Part shown: one piece after another, positions 20,596 through 33,084 of the stretch
Layout of the letters: each line of letters starts with the position of its first letter
Numbering within the stretch: position 1 is the stretch's first letter
Program-made: the position numbers and the translations under genes
The notes under the pieces: model-generated
What the model was told of the DNA's origin: nothing
The model's database searches: none
Seen by the model: only the letters and a program-made list of their open reading frames with translations
Assembly: GCA_010093705.1 (NCBI GenBank)
Contig: MU006097.1
Location: 968,715 to 1,032,714 of the forward strand
Direction: 5' to 3'
From: Patellaria atrata CBS 101060
Taxonomy: Eukaryota; Ascomycota; Dothideomycetes; Patellariales; Patellariaceae
DNA: 64,000 nucleotides

Positions 20596-22527
20596 TCATA
20601 AGCTCTTTACCGGACTGACCCCATCCCCAGCGCTGCTAGACCCTCCACTGTACCCTGAATCCGCTGAGTCGTCATCATCAATATCGATATCAAAACCGGA
20701 ACCAAACTTCTCTTCGTCCCCTTCTGCATTGCCTTCTTCCCAGCCCTTCTGCGCTGCGCCACGGGTATTCCATCTCAGACTCGTGCTGATGCTGTCGAAC
20801 CATTCCGTCGGTTTGGACAGGACAGTCGGGAAGGGAAATTTCGACGCGGCAATCGTGACATGGTCACCCTGTCTTAGTTCAACCCGACCCTTGCCATCGA
20901 AGGCGCAGTAAGCTGTCGCGCGGCTGTTACGAGGGACCGCGACGCGCAAGAGCATGGTGTCATTGAGCAACATGGGGCGGAAGGAGAGGGTATGGGGGCA
21001 GATGGGGGTGAGGAGGATGGCCGGGATATCGGGATGGATGAGGGAACCACCAGCCGAGAGGGAGTAGGCAGTACTGCCAGTGGGCGTGCTGAAGATGCAG
21101 CCATCAGCTTGGATGACAGTGAGAAGGTTATTGTCGCCGTAGAGCTCGAGCTGCGAGATGTATGGTGACGGACCACGATCGATGAGGAGCTCGTTAAGCA
21201 CTTCAAACTGCTCGGCCTCGATGTGGGAGTTGGGATCACCGGGAACGGCGCGGTAGACGGTACAGGTGAAGCGCATGCGTAGGTTAACACGCATGCCTTC
21301 CTCGCCCATGAGATTGTTGAGCGATTTGCGGAAGGTCTGATATTCGAAGTTTGTGAGGAAGCCAAGGGATCCGAGGGAGAAGGAGAGGACGGGTGGAACG
21401 ATGCGCTGGAACAGCCATGAGGTGAAGAGGACAGTGCCATCACCACCAAGTGTGAGGACGAGGTCGAACTGCTCAGGAGACGTCCAGCACATATCCGGCG
21501 TCCAGAAGCGCAACATATACTCGAAACGTGGGTCCTTAGCAAGAAGGCTAGGGACGTCAAATCGTTTCGACTTGCGCAACTTGGCATCGACGTATACATT
21601 CACTCCAACCTGGGAACCGTAGCGGGGAGTAGTAATAAGAAACTCTGCGAGCTCTCGAGTGAGCGATACGAGACTGTTGTCGCGCGCCTTGGTAATAATC
21701 ATGACATTACGGACGGCGCGCTTAATGGGTCTCCGTTGAAGCTGCTTCGCAACCTCTCGCACACCAGTAGCAGTCTGCATCAAGCGCGAATGCGACATGT
21801 ATTCGTCGTCGCGAATTTCCTCCAACACCTTGTTAATATTCACAGCATCGTCGAACCCCTCATGGAAGAAGAGAGGTGATGCTAATGTCGCCATTTTACC
21901 GGCATATAGGGACTTTGAATCTGAATTAATTTCCGACAAAGCTTGGGAAAGTCGTCGAGATGTGACAGGTGGGGGTCGTAAGTCGTCGTCTTCCCTGGAG
22001 GATAACGATCCGTGGATGCCAGAAGTGGGTATACTCAGAGCAGTCAAAGGAGGTCTGGAAGCGAGGGATTTCATGATCGTTTGGCGTGGGATAGAGTCAA
22101 TGGATAGGGCCTGCTTACGGTGGGAGCGGTGGTCGAAGAAGGATCTCGATTGTCGCGGTGAAAAGAGTTCTGGTGGTGGAAGTGGTGTAGCAGAGTCGTC
22201 GTCATTAGATTGTGAGAGCTCTAAGCCTTTGCGCGCAAATCTGGCAGAGGATGGTGTACGTGTGGTGGAATCGGTAGATGGTTGAGGTTGCGGTTTCGCG
22301 TTCGCACCACGCTGGGCGACACCCAGAGCTATAAATTGAGCATTGCTGGGAGTAAGGGAATCTCCGAAGCGGGAAGGTGATGGCAAAGGCTGATGTGAGG
22401 TAGTCAAAGGATGGGGTAAAGGACACGAAGCGTCAGGCTCGTGCGTTGAGGGGAGATCAGGAAAAGGAGTGTGAACGGCTTTATCGGAGAGTGAGTTCGG
22501 GGCAAGGTGTAGGTGATTGCTTGCCAT
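20596..22527 (-). CDS. ATP-NAD kinase (Utr1-like)
   Basis: A single exon of 643 aa from the ATG at 22527; the open frame reaches 22875 but that part is not family-like and the Met at 22527 begins a plausible N-terminus. The enzyme phosphorylates NAD(H) at the 2'-hydroxyl to make NADP(H). The NAD kinase core is clear: 'LTLGGDGTVL' (near residue 359, the GGDGT motif), 'VLNELLIDRG' (the NE motif), and 'STPTGSTAYSLSAGG' (near residue 479, the glycine-rich NAD-binding motif). A long Ser/Pro-rich N-terminal extension (~280 aa) and an acidic C-terminal tail ('IDIDDDDSADSG') flank it, as in other filamentous-fungal homologues. No mitochondrial targeting signal is apparent, which favours the cytosolic Utr1/Yef1 type over Pos5. 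Confidence 0.92.
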   Translation of the reverse strand: MASNHLHLAPNSLSDKAVHTPFPDLPSTHEPDASCPLPHPLTTSHQPLPSPSRFGDSLTPSNAQFIALGVAQRGANAKPQPQPSTDSTTRTPSSARFARKGLELSQSNDDDSATPLPPPELFSPRQSRSFFDHRSHRKQALSIDSIPRQTIMKSLASRPPLTALSIPTSGIHGSLSSREDDDLRPPPVTSRRLSQALSEINSDSKSLYAGKMATLASPLFFHEGFDDAVNINKVLEEIRDDEYMSHSRLMQTATGVREVAKQLQRRPIKRAVRNVMIITKARDNSLVSLTRELAEFLITTPRYGSQVGVNVYVDAKLRKSKRFDVPSLLAKDPRFEYMLRFWTPDMCWTSPEQFDLVLTLGGDGTVLFTSWLFQRIVPPVLSFSLGSLGFLTNFEYQTFRKSLNNLMGEEGMRVNLRMRFTCTVYRAVPGDPNSHIEAEQFEVLNELLIDRGPSPYISQLELYGDNNLLTVIQADGCIFSTPTGSTAYSLSAGGSLIHPDIPAILLTPICPHTLSFRPMLLNDTMLLRVAVPRNSRATAYCAFDGKGRVELRQGDHVTIAASKFPFPTVLSKPTEWFDSISTSLRWNTRGAAQKGWEEGNAEGDEEKFGSGFDIDIDDDDSADSGYSGGSSSAGDGVSPVKSL

Positions 22528-25500
22528 GACGCTATGCACCAACTGGGCGGTATCACTCTTTCGGGTAATCAGATTGAGGGGAACCGAACAGTAGCGAGGG
22601 TTACACAACAAAAGTTGAACCACTTGCAACCGCTTGATCCTTGATTGAAGGTACGGTGTCCGACTCGGCTTTAGATCGTACCTGAGCTCACTGCTTCCAA
22701 GTATGAACCAGCTGATTCCAGAAATGGAAGAACGTTGTTGAGACTGTTTTGTTGTAATGTGGGGATCGTGGGACGGACGAGCCAAGGCAAGGTGAACTCG
22801 GTCGAGCTCACAGGGCAGGTGGCAACTGAATGCTGGCGATGGTTGGCAGCTGGTGATAATATCTGACAGGACCAAGAATAGAACCGAGATCTTGAGCTTC
22901 GATAATGCGCAATGACAGAAGCCGGGGGATATCTGGAATATCCCTAGAAGCTAAATATGTTGGAAAATATGAAATGGCGAGGTGTCGCTGAGACAAAAGA
23001 CGTAACCAGACGTCAAGGTAGATATATGTACCGGGAATGGAAGTTCGTACTTGGAGACTCGTTAAGAAGTTGCTTTCTATCGTCTGAATTAACAGCGCAG
23101 AAAACTGACGAAAGTGAAGGTTGGTGATAATGACTGCTGCCGCTTAAGTGGAGTGATAGTGACAGTGAAATGTGATGGCAACGTGCAGTGGACTAATAAT
23201 TCCAACGAACGAAGAGTCCAGCTCAGGGTGGTCGTAGACAACGGTATTAAGGGAATGTGATGGTTAAGAAAATATTTACAAGTAATAAGACAAAAGCCCA
23301 CTAGGCATATGGAACGAAAAGAAAGGAGAGTGATATTGGCGTGCAGATGTGCAGATGGAAGAGGCCGTCTGATCTCTGCTAGACCAGTGGCTTCAGGAAA
23401 ACAGGAGAGAGATATAGCAAAATAGCAAAAGGGATAAGCGCTCATACGCACGACTCGTTAACACAATCATACAATGAAAAAACTATGAAGGAGTTGGAGG
23501 TAGATCAAAATGGTGTTGATACTGAAGCAAGACGGGTATCAACTTTGTGGGTCAGCTTGGGTCCAAATGTGGTGGGTGGTTGACCGCTCCCAGGCCTCTA
23601 ACCCTCTTTTTTTTTTCACCACGCGCTGTTCCCTGCTGTACCTTCCCCAAGCCCTTTCTCCGCGAATGGTCTTATTTTCCGCGCCCCTAAAATAAGGAAA
23701 GGACGATAAGGTAGCGTGGTAGCGACTTCCTTCCAGTGCCTTCACTATAACTTTCTCTCAACCATTATTGTGACATTTGACATTTCAGATACTCAGACAT
23801 TACCGAATCAAGGTACTATCAAGTTAGTATCCTTCTGCTTCAGTTATTACTCTATCACAGCGCTTATTGTATTGACACAATCATTGCATAGACCTACCTC
23901 TGTAGGTAGCTGCGCGTTACAGTATGTACTGTAGAAGGCCAAAAGGATGAGGATCAACTTTACCATCCATGTCCCCCAGCTCCAGTATCCTCGCCACGCG
24001 CAGCCTCATCCCACTCTGATTGAGCCTCACATTTCGGTCTCGTACCTCGAAACTTCTTCTCTACCGAATTCTATTTCTAGTATTACTACCGCGGTTCAGA
24101 AAATGACTCTAGACCAGTCAGGTCACATCTCAGATGAAACGCTCTTACTCTCGCCAGTCTCGCTTCATACAAGTTCGTCTCATACTTCAGCCTTTTTGCA
24201 ACACCAAACCCCTGACCAACCGCCCAACGACTGACGTCTCGTCTCTTCGCCATAGTACTTCACGATGAAGGACCTGAGAACCGTCCAAACGGCTCTCGAG
24301 CCTCATCCGTTTGGAGATATCGCCGCCGCTCCCGCTTTGCCGTACAGCCAAAACTTTACTCTATTTTCACTTCTGGTCTAACAATCCCAGCTTCAACCCT
24401 CGCCGTAACTTTCCCTACATGTTGGCTCAACAAGTCGTCAATCTGACTATGCATAAAGCATGTCAGCTTCAGATAGCATCTTCACCTATTTGCACGTCTA
24501 TCTTATGGGCTGATGTCCCTAATTCTAGCCACCCTTATGTGTCGTCACCACGAGGCCGAGAGGTTCGTCCGTTCGCACCAGACCCCAACTTCTCCACATT
24601 CTTATTCTCTTTTCGCACGGCCTTACCTTCTTCTGGTCTACGACTCACAGCTTCCCGATGTACCGAAACAGTGAGCTAGTTTTGCTAGTAACTTAATAAC
24701 TCATTATTTATTCAGTCCTCAAAGACATGACGCCACAGCGGATCGAAGATTATCTCCAAAGAAAGGCAAGTCTGCCTGAAGAAGACAGCGAACCACGTAA
24801 ATCGACAAGAAACTCGAGATACTATGCAAACAATGTATCAGCTCTGACCATAGACACTAGTACGGGGCAAGGACATGTACGTGCGGATGCTCACCTGAAG
24901 CCCCACAGATAGTCTTTGCGTAACCTGCAAAGACCAACAATGCAGGTAACCCAGCATTAGGGCTGAGTGCTCAGCTTCTACCATCGTTATGGTCTCTGAT
25001 GTAATGTATTTTGAAAGATAGCTTTTGTCGTCACATGCCGGGCATCGATCGTGCGTGCGGGCGCCGATGTGCGCTCGCCAGTCATAAAAAGTCTATCACT
25101 ACATATTGATGACTGTAGACGAGGATGTTGGAAAGTGTCTTACCAGCTGCTTTGACATTAGAATATCCACCACTCGGCCCATTTGGAAGAGTCTCAAAAA
25201 GAGAGGAGGCAAGGCAAAGTGTCTACAGGATGCTTTTCTCGAAGTCAAGGGCGAGAGACCTATCCGTTATGTGATATGTGGTAGGACCATAGGTTTATCT
25301 TGAAACAGAGCAAGTTGTCCTAGTGTTGCATCTCACTATCCTCGGCAATCAAGGTATACACCTATTCTTCTCTGTCCGCATTCTCTTCGAGTCTTTCTTT
25401 CTTCACATGCATATTCAATCAATTTTGTTCTTATCCCCCCGTTGGGACATTCCTCGCCTACTATAGGCTCACTCACCCCAAAGGTGTCCCCCTCTCTACG

Positions 25501-28500
25501 ATACGGACAAGATGATAATAAACGGGGAGTCCGCAGCAGTACTCATTGCCTCAAAATATATATATATATCTGCTTCCATAAGTCCACTCCGGAAGGGGTC
25601 TCTGACTCTTATATACAAGAAAGTCGAAACGTTCGAGGTAGGCGTGATCATATATACGACTTGACAGTACAAACAAACAACTGAGGTTGGTTGAGACCAA
25701 GGGATTAACATTTCGCCAGTAGTAATTTCGCAGGCGGACAGAGGCCCAGAAATACCAACCATGGGAAGGCACAACTTAACAAAAATGAAAATATCTTTCT
25801 GAGTATGCTCTTTAGGACTATGTACGTCCTAATACGTGTAGGTACGGTTCGTCAATCACTATATGAAGTCTTATAAATGATAGTCGCCATATTTTATCCG
25901 TGTCAAATTCCTAATCCATCGTCTCAACTGTGTTCGTTCCAAGCTTATTGCGCTTTTCCTTATCGGCTCAATAGTTTTTCGTTATTTCGTCATCTCGTCG
26001 TTTTGATCTCAGTCCCCCTTAAATACAACAAATCATCAGGACTGCATCTTATCTCCAGTCAACCTACGGAAATATGTCCTGCTTTCAGCGCCAATCGTCT
26101 CTTTTCTCTGCAAGGTGCTTAGCTCACGGTATCACGCAGCCACAGTTTTTCCCTTTTTCTTCAAAAAGGAATGAATGTTTATGGACCCGGAAAGCAACCA
26201 ACCTCGACGATCACCAGATGATTTAAATGGATGAAAAGGAAGAGATCTGGATAAGTAATGCCATCTGCCACCACGCATCCAAATGCTGCTCACATATTAC
26301 CTGAAGAGCAACCCCTGCTTTACTCTCAGGGATAGAGCGGATCTATATAATATTCCACCATCCCGATTACAAGTTAGCATTATTACCAGCTTCAATCCAG
26401 TGGGACCCAATGTCAAGTGCAGGCGTACACCGTCCGTTGCTACAGATTCCCAAGGGAAGACAGTCTGTGATCGTAGACGAGCGTCAATCGAATCCAACTC
26501 TATTCTATATCCCCACTATTGTCATTTCCTACCGGAAGAAACACCCCGTCTTCTCGCTGCGGAGACAATATGGGGAAGTAAACTAGCTAATCAATATATG
26601 TCTACTCCAGCAACATTAATCTAGCTTCCACTAAAATTGTTCACGACCCCCAGTTTGAAGCCCCGATTCTCTAACTCCGAAAGAAAGAAGATACAGGCTT
26701 TTGATTATCAATCGACCTCTTCACAAAAACTACGCCGTGGAAGCCCTCGACCTCTTGCATCCCGTTAGAGCATCAAAGTCTTCATAATCCGGCAATCAAC
26801 ATAATCGGTTTTGGCGCTCGAGACGTTAGTGGAAAGGTCGCGTATAGCGAGGCCTCACCTATCTAGAGTAGGGAAGCGTATAGGTATCCGAAAGTCTAGG
26901 TAACAAAAGAAGTCTGCAGCTCCGGTGTACCGCAAATTCTTACTTATTCCTCGCTTCCGAAGGTTAAAATAGTAGTCCCAGGGCTTCGTTAAGTAAGAAA
27001 TCATAGAGACGGCTTCGCTCTCCTACAAAGGAGGATTGTAAAGCTATTCCTCGTACTAAGTTTCTTAGAATATTTCTGTACAGGCGTACCGTTAATTCGA
27101 CTTTGTTCAGCAATTCTACTGTACAGTACAGCTTCGCCAAATCTCTGCTAAAAGCGCGTCTACAGCAAGCGCTTCGCGATACGGGAAGGAGAAAATCTAT
27201 GGTCATCTGTAATATAAAGTACCCTAAGGATTTGTCGTCCTGTTGTACCGTCAGTTTAACTTAATTGTACGACGTGAGCGACACATATTATCGGCCTGGA
27301 ATTCCCTTCGGAGTGGGTATACAGAAAGCGCTCAACCTTTTGGAACGGGGAGCGTAAAGGTATTCGTAGTACTAAGTATCAAAGATTTGGATCAAAACAT
27401 GAAAGTTCTTAAGAAATTTGGCCTTGGTCTTTCTTTCCCCCTTACATTTCTGACAGTTGGAAGTCTTAGACCCTTACTCTCTTGACTTCAGTTCCTACTA
27501 GCTATTATTCAGCTCATTCAGCCTTTCAGGTCTTCTAGTCAGTTATATGGATAATATCGACTAGTCACTATCGCGATTGGGCTTTCCCACCAGGCCAAAG
27601 ATCTGCGTCCCATCGGGTATCGATAGCTGCGGTTGCTCACCAGTCCATATTTTAAGGTGATCAAAGACCCGCCTCCTAGGCGCAGTTCCTGTAGCATGAG
27701 GACCTTATGTCATGGAGAGAATATAACTTATATCTAGCGATATCTGTGACAGGTGCGGTCAATATGAGCTCGATTTCAATATTTACAGTGGTATGTGGTA
27801 ATCTGTTTACTAGTTTCATAGACCTTTTCACGACTATAGTGATATTAACCCTCTTCTAGACAAGTCGTACGGCTTTGTGCTCAAGTTTGAAAAGCGAGAT
27901 TCTAAGATTATCCTTAATATAGATGTCCTTCATCCATCTATCTCATCCATGAGCGTTAGGCTTGCTATTTCTCACTGATGAGGGGAGAGCCCACTGGCCT
28001 CGACATACGGCACAGCACTTCAGAATAAAACTTATACTTCATTCCCCTTATTTAGATCAGTTATTCTTCAGACTGTAATTTGTATCTGTCGACATACTCG
28101 GTCCTCATTTTACTATGATTCTATTCATCAACGCCCACAACGGTGTTTGTACGACTATCTCAAAACCGCTCGTGTCCTCGATTGAAATCACAGCTTTTAT
28201 AGTGAGAGTATTATATTCTTCAGCCCTACTCTAAAAGGTCGCAAAATATTCAGCATGAGGCTCATATCCAAGCATTCTACCTGTCTACCTCGTTTCTACA
28301 AACTATAACGCATCTATACACCCTTCAACATCCCTGCCCGTTCCAAGAATCCACTTGTTCTCACACCCTACCATCCACTTCTTTTGCCATCTCCAACCCA
28401 TTAGGACTAATCATTCACTTACAGTCCTTCCCGTCACCAACGCATCGTCCCAGAAACCACAGAGCGGGTCGGGATGCGTGATGTCCACAACGAAAACGTA

Positions 28501-28679
28501 TCATCTACCCACAAACCTTCTACAACCCCTATTTCTCCTCCTCTTTCCATTATCAAAACGTTCCCGCCTCAGGGATCCTATAAGAGCCATGTCCGTGATC
28601 TGGCGTACTACAGATGGGTACACACATACACACATACCCCCTTTTCAAACGTAGAGGAAGTCACCTCGTCATTCCCCGG
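22528..28679. other. 6 kb gene-poor region upstream of NAD kinase
   Basis: The first kilobase should hold the NAD kinase promoter and leader. Weak coding hints exist at 24.3-24.9 kb plus strand: a 45-nt intron-like block 24671-24715 (GTGAGC..TTCAG) would join a frame ending 'FPMYRN' to 'ILKDMTPQRIEDYLQRK'. Another short open frame lies at 25106-25303. Neither resembles a known family. An inverted repeat lies at 24284-24315, an (AT)n run at about 25555-25568 and a 12-bp palindrome at 27117-27128. The stretch 26.6-27.5 kb looks AT-rich and degraded, possibly an old mobile-element relic, but no diagnostic domain is left. Confidence 0.5.
24284..24315. repeat. Perfect 9-bp inverted repeat
   Basis: TCCAAACGG at 24284-24292 and its exact reverse complement CCGTTTGGA at 24307-24315, separated by 14 nt. 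It could form a small hairpin or be a dimeric protein-binding site. Confidence 0.7.
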
Positions 28680-29560
28680 AGATCACTGACGCGTGTTTGA
28701 GATATAGAGGTGGATGAATTAAGACCCGACCATCGTCGAGCGGGTCAGACGACGCATCTCGCGGGGAGATCACGGTTTCTAGAGTTCGTGTTTGTGATCT
28801 GGATACTGACGATCAGGGTGAACTGCTCAGTAATGCTTGAACCGTGACTCGAAGTGGGAAAGAGTAGACGACATCATTTGATGCGGTTGAGTCTCGAGGG
28901 AAGGCTTTTCGAAGTGGTTGGGCTTGAAACGGTAATTGATTCGGTCATGATGATAAGGTGGGTACTTGTACATTCGGTGTGTATGGGTGGAATTTTTGAA
29001 TCGGTGGGTACGGAGTCCCGGATTGCTTGGCTGGGATGTCATATCACACCACGGAAGCGATCACACTCTGATTCAGGTTCTACAAAAACTGAAGGAGGCT
29101 GAGGACTTGCAGATGTGGGGAACGATTTACCTACAGTATCACCCCGCTAGAAGTCCCGTGTGCGCCATTTCGCTTCCTGAACCTGGTACCACGGTATTGA
29201 GAGAATTGAAACCGGGCGAAGCGGTTGAGAATAGAGAGCCGTATGTCTCGTTTTGTCAAGTTATCTTAGCATACCATATATTCATAGCCTAGAACACATC
29301 TGGTCTTAAAATACAGACAGGTGAAATGTCGTGCGGAGCCCGTATCTGATAGTCTGCCGTCGGGTGTATAGCACATGCATAGCGCCGAGACGTGCGGATT
29401 GGAGCCAAAGGGACGTAAAATTTGGAACGGTGATGATACTACGGCCGCGAAGAATTACTATTGCCGAAGTATCGACCTGGGTTCTTTGGTACGTTGAGGC
29501 AGGAGAGTGTTTATGGTTCTTATGCTCGTTATTATTGTATCTCACACTTCAATATTAAGT
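28680..29560 (+). other. Gene-like but unresolved region
   Basis: Several adjacent plus-strand frames read like protein: 'SRVRVCDLDTDDQGELL' (~28.76-28.83 kb), 'LEGRLFEVVGLET' (~28.9 kb), and a longer stretch 'KLKEAEDLQMWGTIYLQY' through 'TTVLRELKPGEAVENREP' (~29.09-29.24 kb). GT..AG pairs exist: a donor after 'GLET' at ~28.93 kb with an acceptor at ~29.076 kb keeps frame. I cannot complete a start-to-stop model and do not recognise the family. It is either a real multi-exon gene or a decayed one. Confidence 0.3.
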
Positions 29561-32027
29561 TATTATCGGACATCGATCTACTCGAATGGTATCTTGTAAA
29601 TTGGACTCTCGATATAACACGTTCGATAGACGTCGGGATATATGATGTCTTTTATCATTTGGTTCTTCAACGTTACGTCTCCAACATATTGCTAAGTCGT
29701 CTACCAAATACACGGTGAAGAAGCAGTCGGACCGTCGAGGAACGGCGGTCAGAAGGCGAGAAGAACTTAAAGGAAAGGTCTGAATTGCATGAAGAATAGG
29801 AAGGACATGTAGTGGAAGACATTTTGCGGAGTTTTGTGAGTTCAGTCCGATGCGTAGAATTAAGGTCCGGTGTAATATCACGATTTCCACATCCCATGAG
29901 CTATCTCTATCAAGTTGCACCGAATTCAACAAGACCTTAGTATTTTGTTCCTTTACTGGTATCCAAGCCGTTCTTTGAGTCATAGAAGGAAAAGGCCATT
30001 TTATTCCTTGATCTATCTCCTTGCATTGGTAGAAAACAACAATTCTTGAAGCTTTTGTTCTTTTCAATATTTCTCCCCTGTCGTCTTATCCTGTATGGAC
30101 GGGTCCCTACCCAGGGATAAACGGACTGCACATCAGGCCTAAAACGAGTTCTTCGTTGGATGTTATCTTGGATATGGCCTGGACTTCGATTGTTGTGCGC
30201 TTCAAAAGCACAAGAAAAAGATTAACAGCAGGATTGAAGCATGCGCGGAGATATCGATACCGAGAATGAAAGGATGGTGTTATTGAGATAGAAGTAAGAC
30301 ATGGAAAAAATTTGGAATCTCAGTGCAGGAAAAAAGTACTCACCGAGCAGCTCTTCCCCAAAGAGAGAGAGGAGAGCTATTTCTAGACAATAACAAATCT
30401 CCACAGCTGCCGCAACGGAGCGTACCTGAGCGTACTGAGGACTTATAACATAGAGTCCAGGTCGTGATCGATGCAAAGCATTCCTTTCAACCACCCTTTA
30501 AAAGGTAAAACTCATCCCTGATCCAACCTATCGCGAAATCCTTCACTTCCTCCCACGCGGTCGATGAGATTCCCAAAGCCGGCTCTTCGGGACGTCAGAG
30601 AGGTTTCTCACATTTTGTGGAACTCAGCAGTTAATATATTTTCACAAAAGAGAGGAAGGTAGGACGAAGTTGAAACATGTGTAGCCCAAGCGCCAACAGC
30701 CACCATTCCAAAAAAAAAAAAAATTAAAAAAAATCGTCCTAAACCTCATTCGATTGTCAGGCATCGTGAGGTTGGGGGCACGTGCGACAGCTGGGCGGGA
30801 ACGGCATCCCGATCACTTCCGGCTGTCCAGCCTTACAGGGCTACACGCTAAAAAGTCCCCTTATCTCACAAACGAGATGGGAACTGTTGAAAGTGGGTCT
30901 TGGAGCGGAAAGCGTTGCTGTCCTGCTGGCGCAAGTGATTTTGTAAAGGATTCTGCACGCTTGTTCGACGAAGGAACAGGCTCATCAAGGGTTTATCGCT
31001 CCCACGATATTCCTCCTCACGGCGTGTACATGGGACAGGGTGCTGTGTGGAAGGAGAGGAAAAGTGTCAAAGTTCGTCAACGGCCTTGGTGGATTGTCCG
31101 GGCTCGGACTACGCTACGGCCTTCGCTTAGCCGATTCAGGTAAGGCCATGAGAACTCCACCGCTTCGTTGACGATGCAGGATTGAATTGCGGTAATGACG
31201 GTGTGGAGTTTGTGGAGGAATAATGAGGGGTAAGGTCTCTTCTTATCGCTTGGATCAAGTGAGATACGGATCGAGGTGAAAAGTACTTGAGGAACGAGAA
31301 AAAGAGTTTGAGAGAGTTTTGAACATGTCAGAGCTTCGAGCTTATCATGTCAAACAGCTTACAATTAATAGATATCAAATAATATGGAGAAGATGCAAAG
31401 GAAAGACCTCAAAAGTATCCCAGCGAACAACCGGCGCGGCCATCACATAAGATGGAGATTGACTTGGGGAACGAGGGTGGAAGGTTAGGTCAGACCCTGA
31501 ATCTCCATCCTTCGTACCACGGTAGCGGGAAAGAAACAGCTTGGAAGATGCATGTCGCGCCTCCCTTTCCGCTTCGGGCGCCGCCAACATCCCCGCAACT
31601 CATTAACACCGATTCGGCAAGTCCAAGTCTAGTTGATCCAAGTTTCCCTTGCTCTGATGCTCCAACTCCCATTTACAGAAACTCTACCCCGTACGACCAA
31701 CCAAAATCCACATTCGCCAGCAGGACCCTTATTTTTCGCGATTTGGGGAAATCCAGCATACCAAGAACCATCAGAGGAAGGAAGAGAAAAAAGCAAAAAG
31801 GTCTAATCTGTTAACATTGTACTATACGTACCGCGTGGCCTTAATCACAATAAACTATCATATTATCGCAAAGCAAAGCACACGGGATACGTACTCACCT
31901 CCATTCCTGGCATCACATCAGCCAAACCAAGGGAACACGAATCGTACCACTCTATCGCAATTCCCATCCTGCCACTGTGATTCTTACCCCCCCAATCTTC
32001 ATCCGCGCAAGCACGCACGCACGCACG
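29561..32027. other. 2.5 kb intergenic region upstream of the FSH1-family gene
   Basis: No supported gene. A-rich runs occur at about 30711-30733. Open frames such as 30754-31143 plus are compositionally odd and family-less. The block ends in a (GCAC)4 run that abuts the next start codon. Confidence 0.5.
32011..32027 (+). repeat. (GCAC)4 microsatellite directly before a start codon
   Basis: Four GCAC units end one base before the ATG at 32028, so the repeat forms the immediate 5' leader of the serine hydrolase gene. Confidence 0.85.
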
Positions 32028-33084
32028 ATGCCCTCTCCCCCAGGCACCCCCCTCCCCCGCATCGCTTGCTTCCACGGCAGCGGCTCCAACTCTCAAGTGA
32101 TGAACTTCCAGTGCACGCGCCTCCTGCTCTCGCTGCAGGCCGACTTCGAGCTCGTCTTCTTCGACGGGCCCTTCCCGCGGCCGGCCGGGCCCGGGGTCCT
32201 CCCGGTCTTCGAGGACATGGGACCGTTCAACAGCTGGTTCAACGGGACGGCGGCGACGGCGGAGCGCGCGGACGGCTCCGGCTGGGACGAGGCGGGGACC
32301 GATGGCGTCGAGCGTGCATTCCGCCTCATGCTCGAGGAGGAGAGTGCAGCCGCGGGGGAGGAGGGCGGCAGAGGTGAGTGGGTCGCGGCGCTGGGGTTCA
32401 GCCAGGGCTCGCGGGTCGTGGCTGGAATGCTGCTGGATCAGCAGAGGAGGGCTGAACAGGGCGTGCGGGAACGGCCGATCAAGTTCAGGTTTGGCGTTCT
32501 GTGTTGTGGGAGCGGTAGACCGATGAGGTCGGCCGTCACGAGTGGTGAGTTTTTGAGTTATTGATTTTTTGTCCAGTTCTTAATGTTTCTCCACATTTAT
32601 TTTAATTTTTTTTTTTTTTTTCATCTCTCGTCCCCACATGCAGGTTACTTGTATATGTTATCTGTGATGAAAGAACAGACCTACTAGGTCTCCATTGTTG
32701 GAAGCAAGCGAACAAAAAGTGTTGTCATACGCTACTTATTACTGATCATGGTGTTGGTTTTTTTTTCCAGGAACTCTCACGAATCACGAGCGATCGCCAG
32801 TTGGATCCGCGCCGGGAGATCAGCAACCGAGTGATGAAAGGAAAGCTCAAGCTGGTGACCTCAAAGACGAGATTGTCCATCTTCCAACACTGCACCTTCA
32901 CGGTCTGCAAGACCCTTTCCTCAAGAATGGCCGCGATCAGTACGCGAAGTACTTCGAGCACGACAAGGCCGTCCTCTGCGAGATCGACTACCATCACGCA
33001 ATGCCATGGAAGACCCCAGACGTGGAGCGGTTCGCGAAGCTGCTGCGCCAGATGTACAGCGACACAACCGCAAGGCAAAAATAG
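32028..33084 (+). CDS. FSH1-family serine hydrolase
   Basis: Exons 32028-32544 and 32771-33084 give 276 aa across a 226-nt intron that is long for this window and contains a run of about 15 T. 'IACFHGSGSN' near the N-terminus, 'FFDGPFP' and the nucleophile elbow 'GFSQGSR' (Ser near residue 124) identify the family (PF03959; yeast Fsh1, human OVCA2, thioesterases such as LovG). The second exon supplies the other triad members: Asp in 'HLHGLQDPF' and His in 'DYHHAMPW'. Substrate is unknown: family members hydrolyse esters or thioesters, and some release polyketides. Exon 1 is strikingly GC-rich with G/C at most third positions, unlike the genes around it, while the intron and flanks are AT-rich. 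It converges on the AflR-like regulator. Confidence 0.87.

Noticed and set aside
20874-21599. 241-aa Ser-rich open frame in another phase of the NAD kinase gene
   Set aside because: Compositional shadow of a well-supported NAD kinase; low complexity and no domain.
26964-27206. Candidate transposase or reverse-transcriptase relic
   Set aside because: The frame is short and no DDE, RT or integrase motif is recognisable; left only as a note that the area looks degraded.
31817-32377. 186-aa Arg/Gly-rich frame overlapping the serine hydrolase
   Set aside because: Arises from the high GC of the hydrolase exon in another phase; the hydrolase frame has the full catalytic triad.
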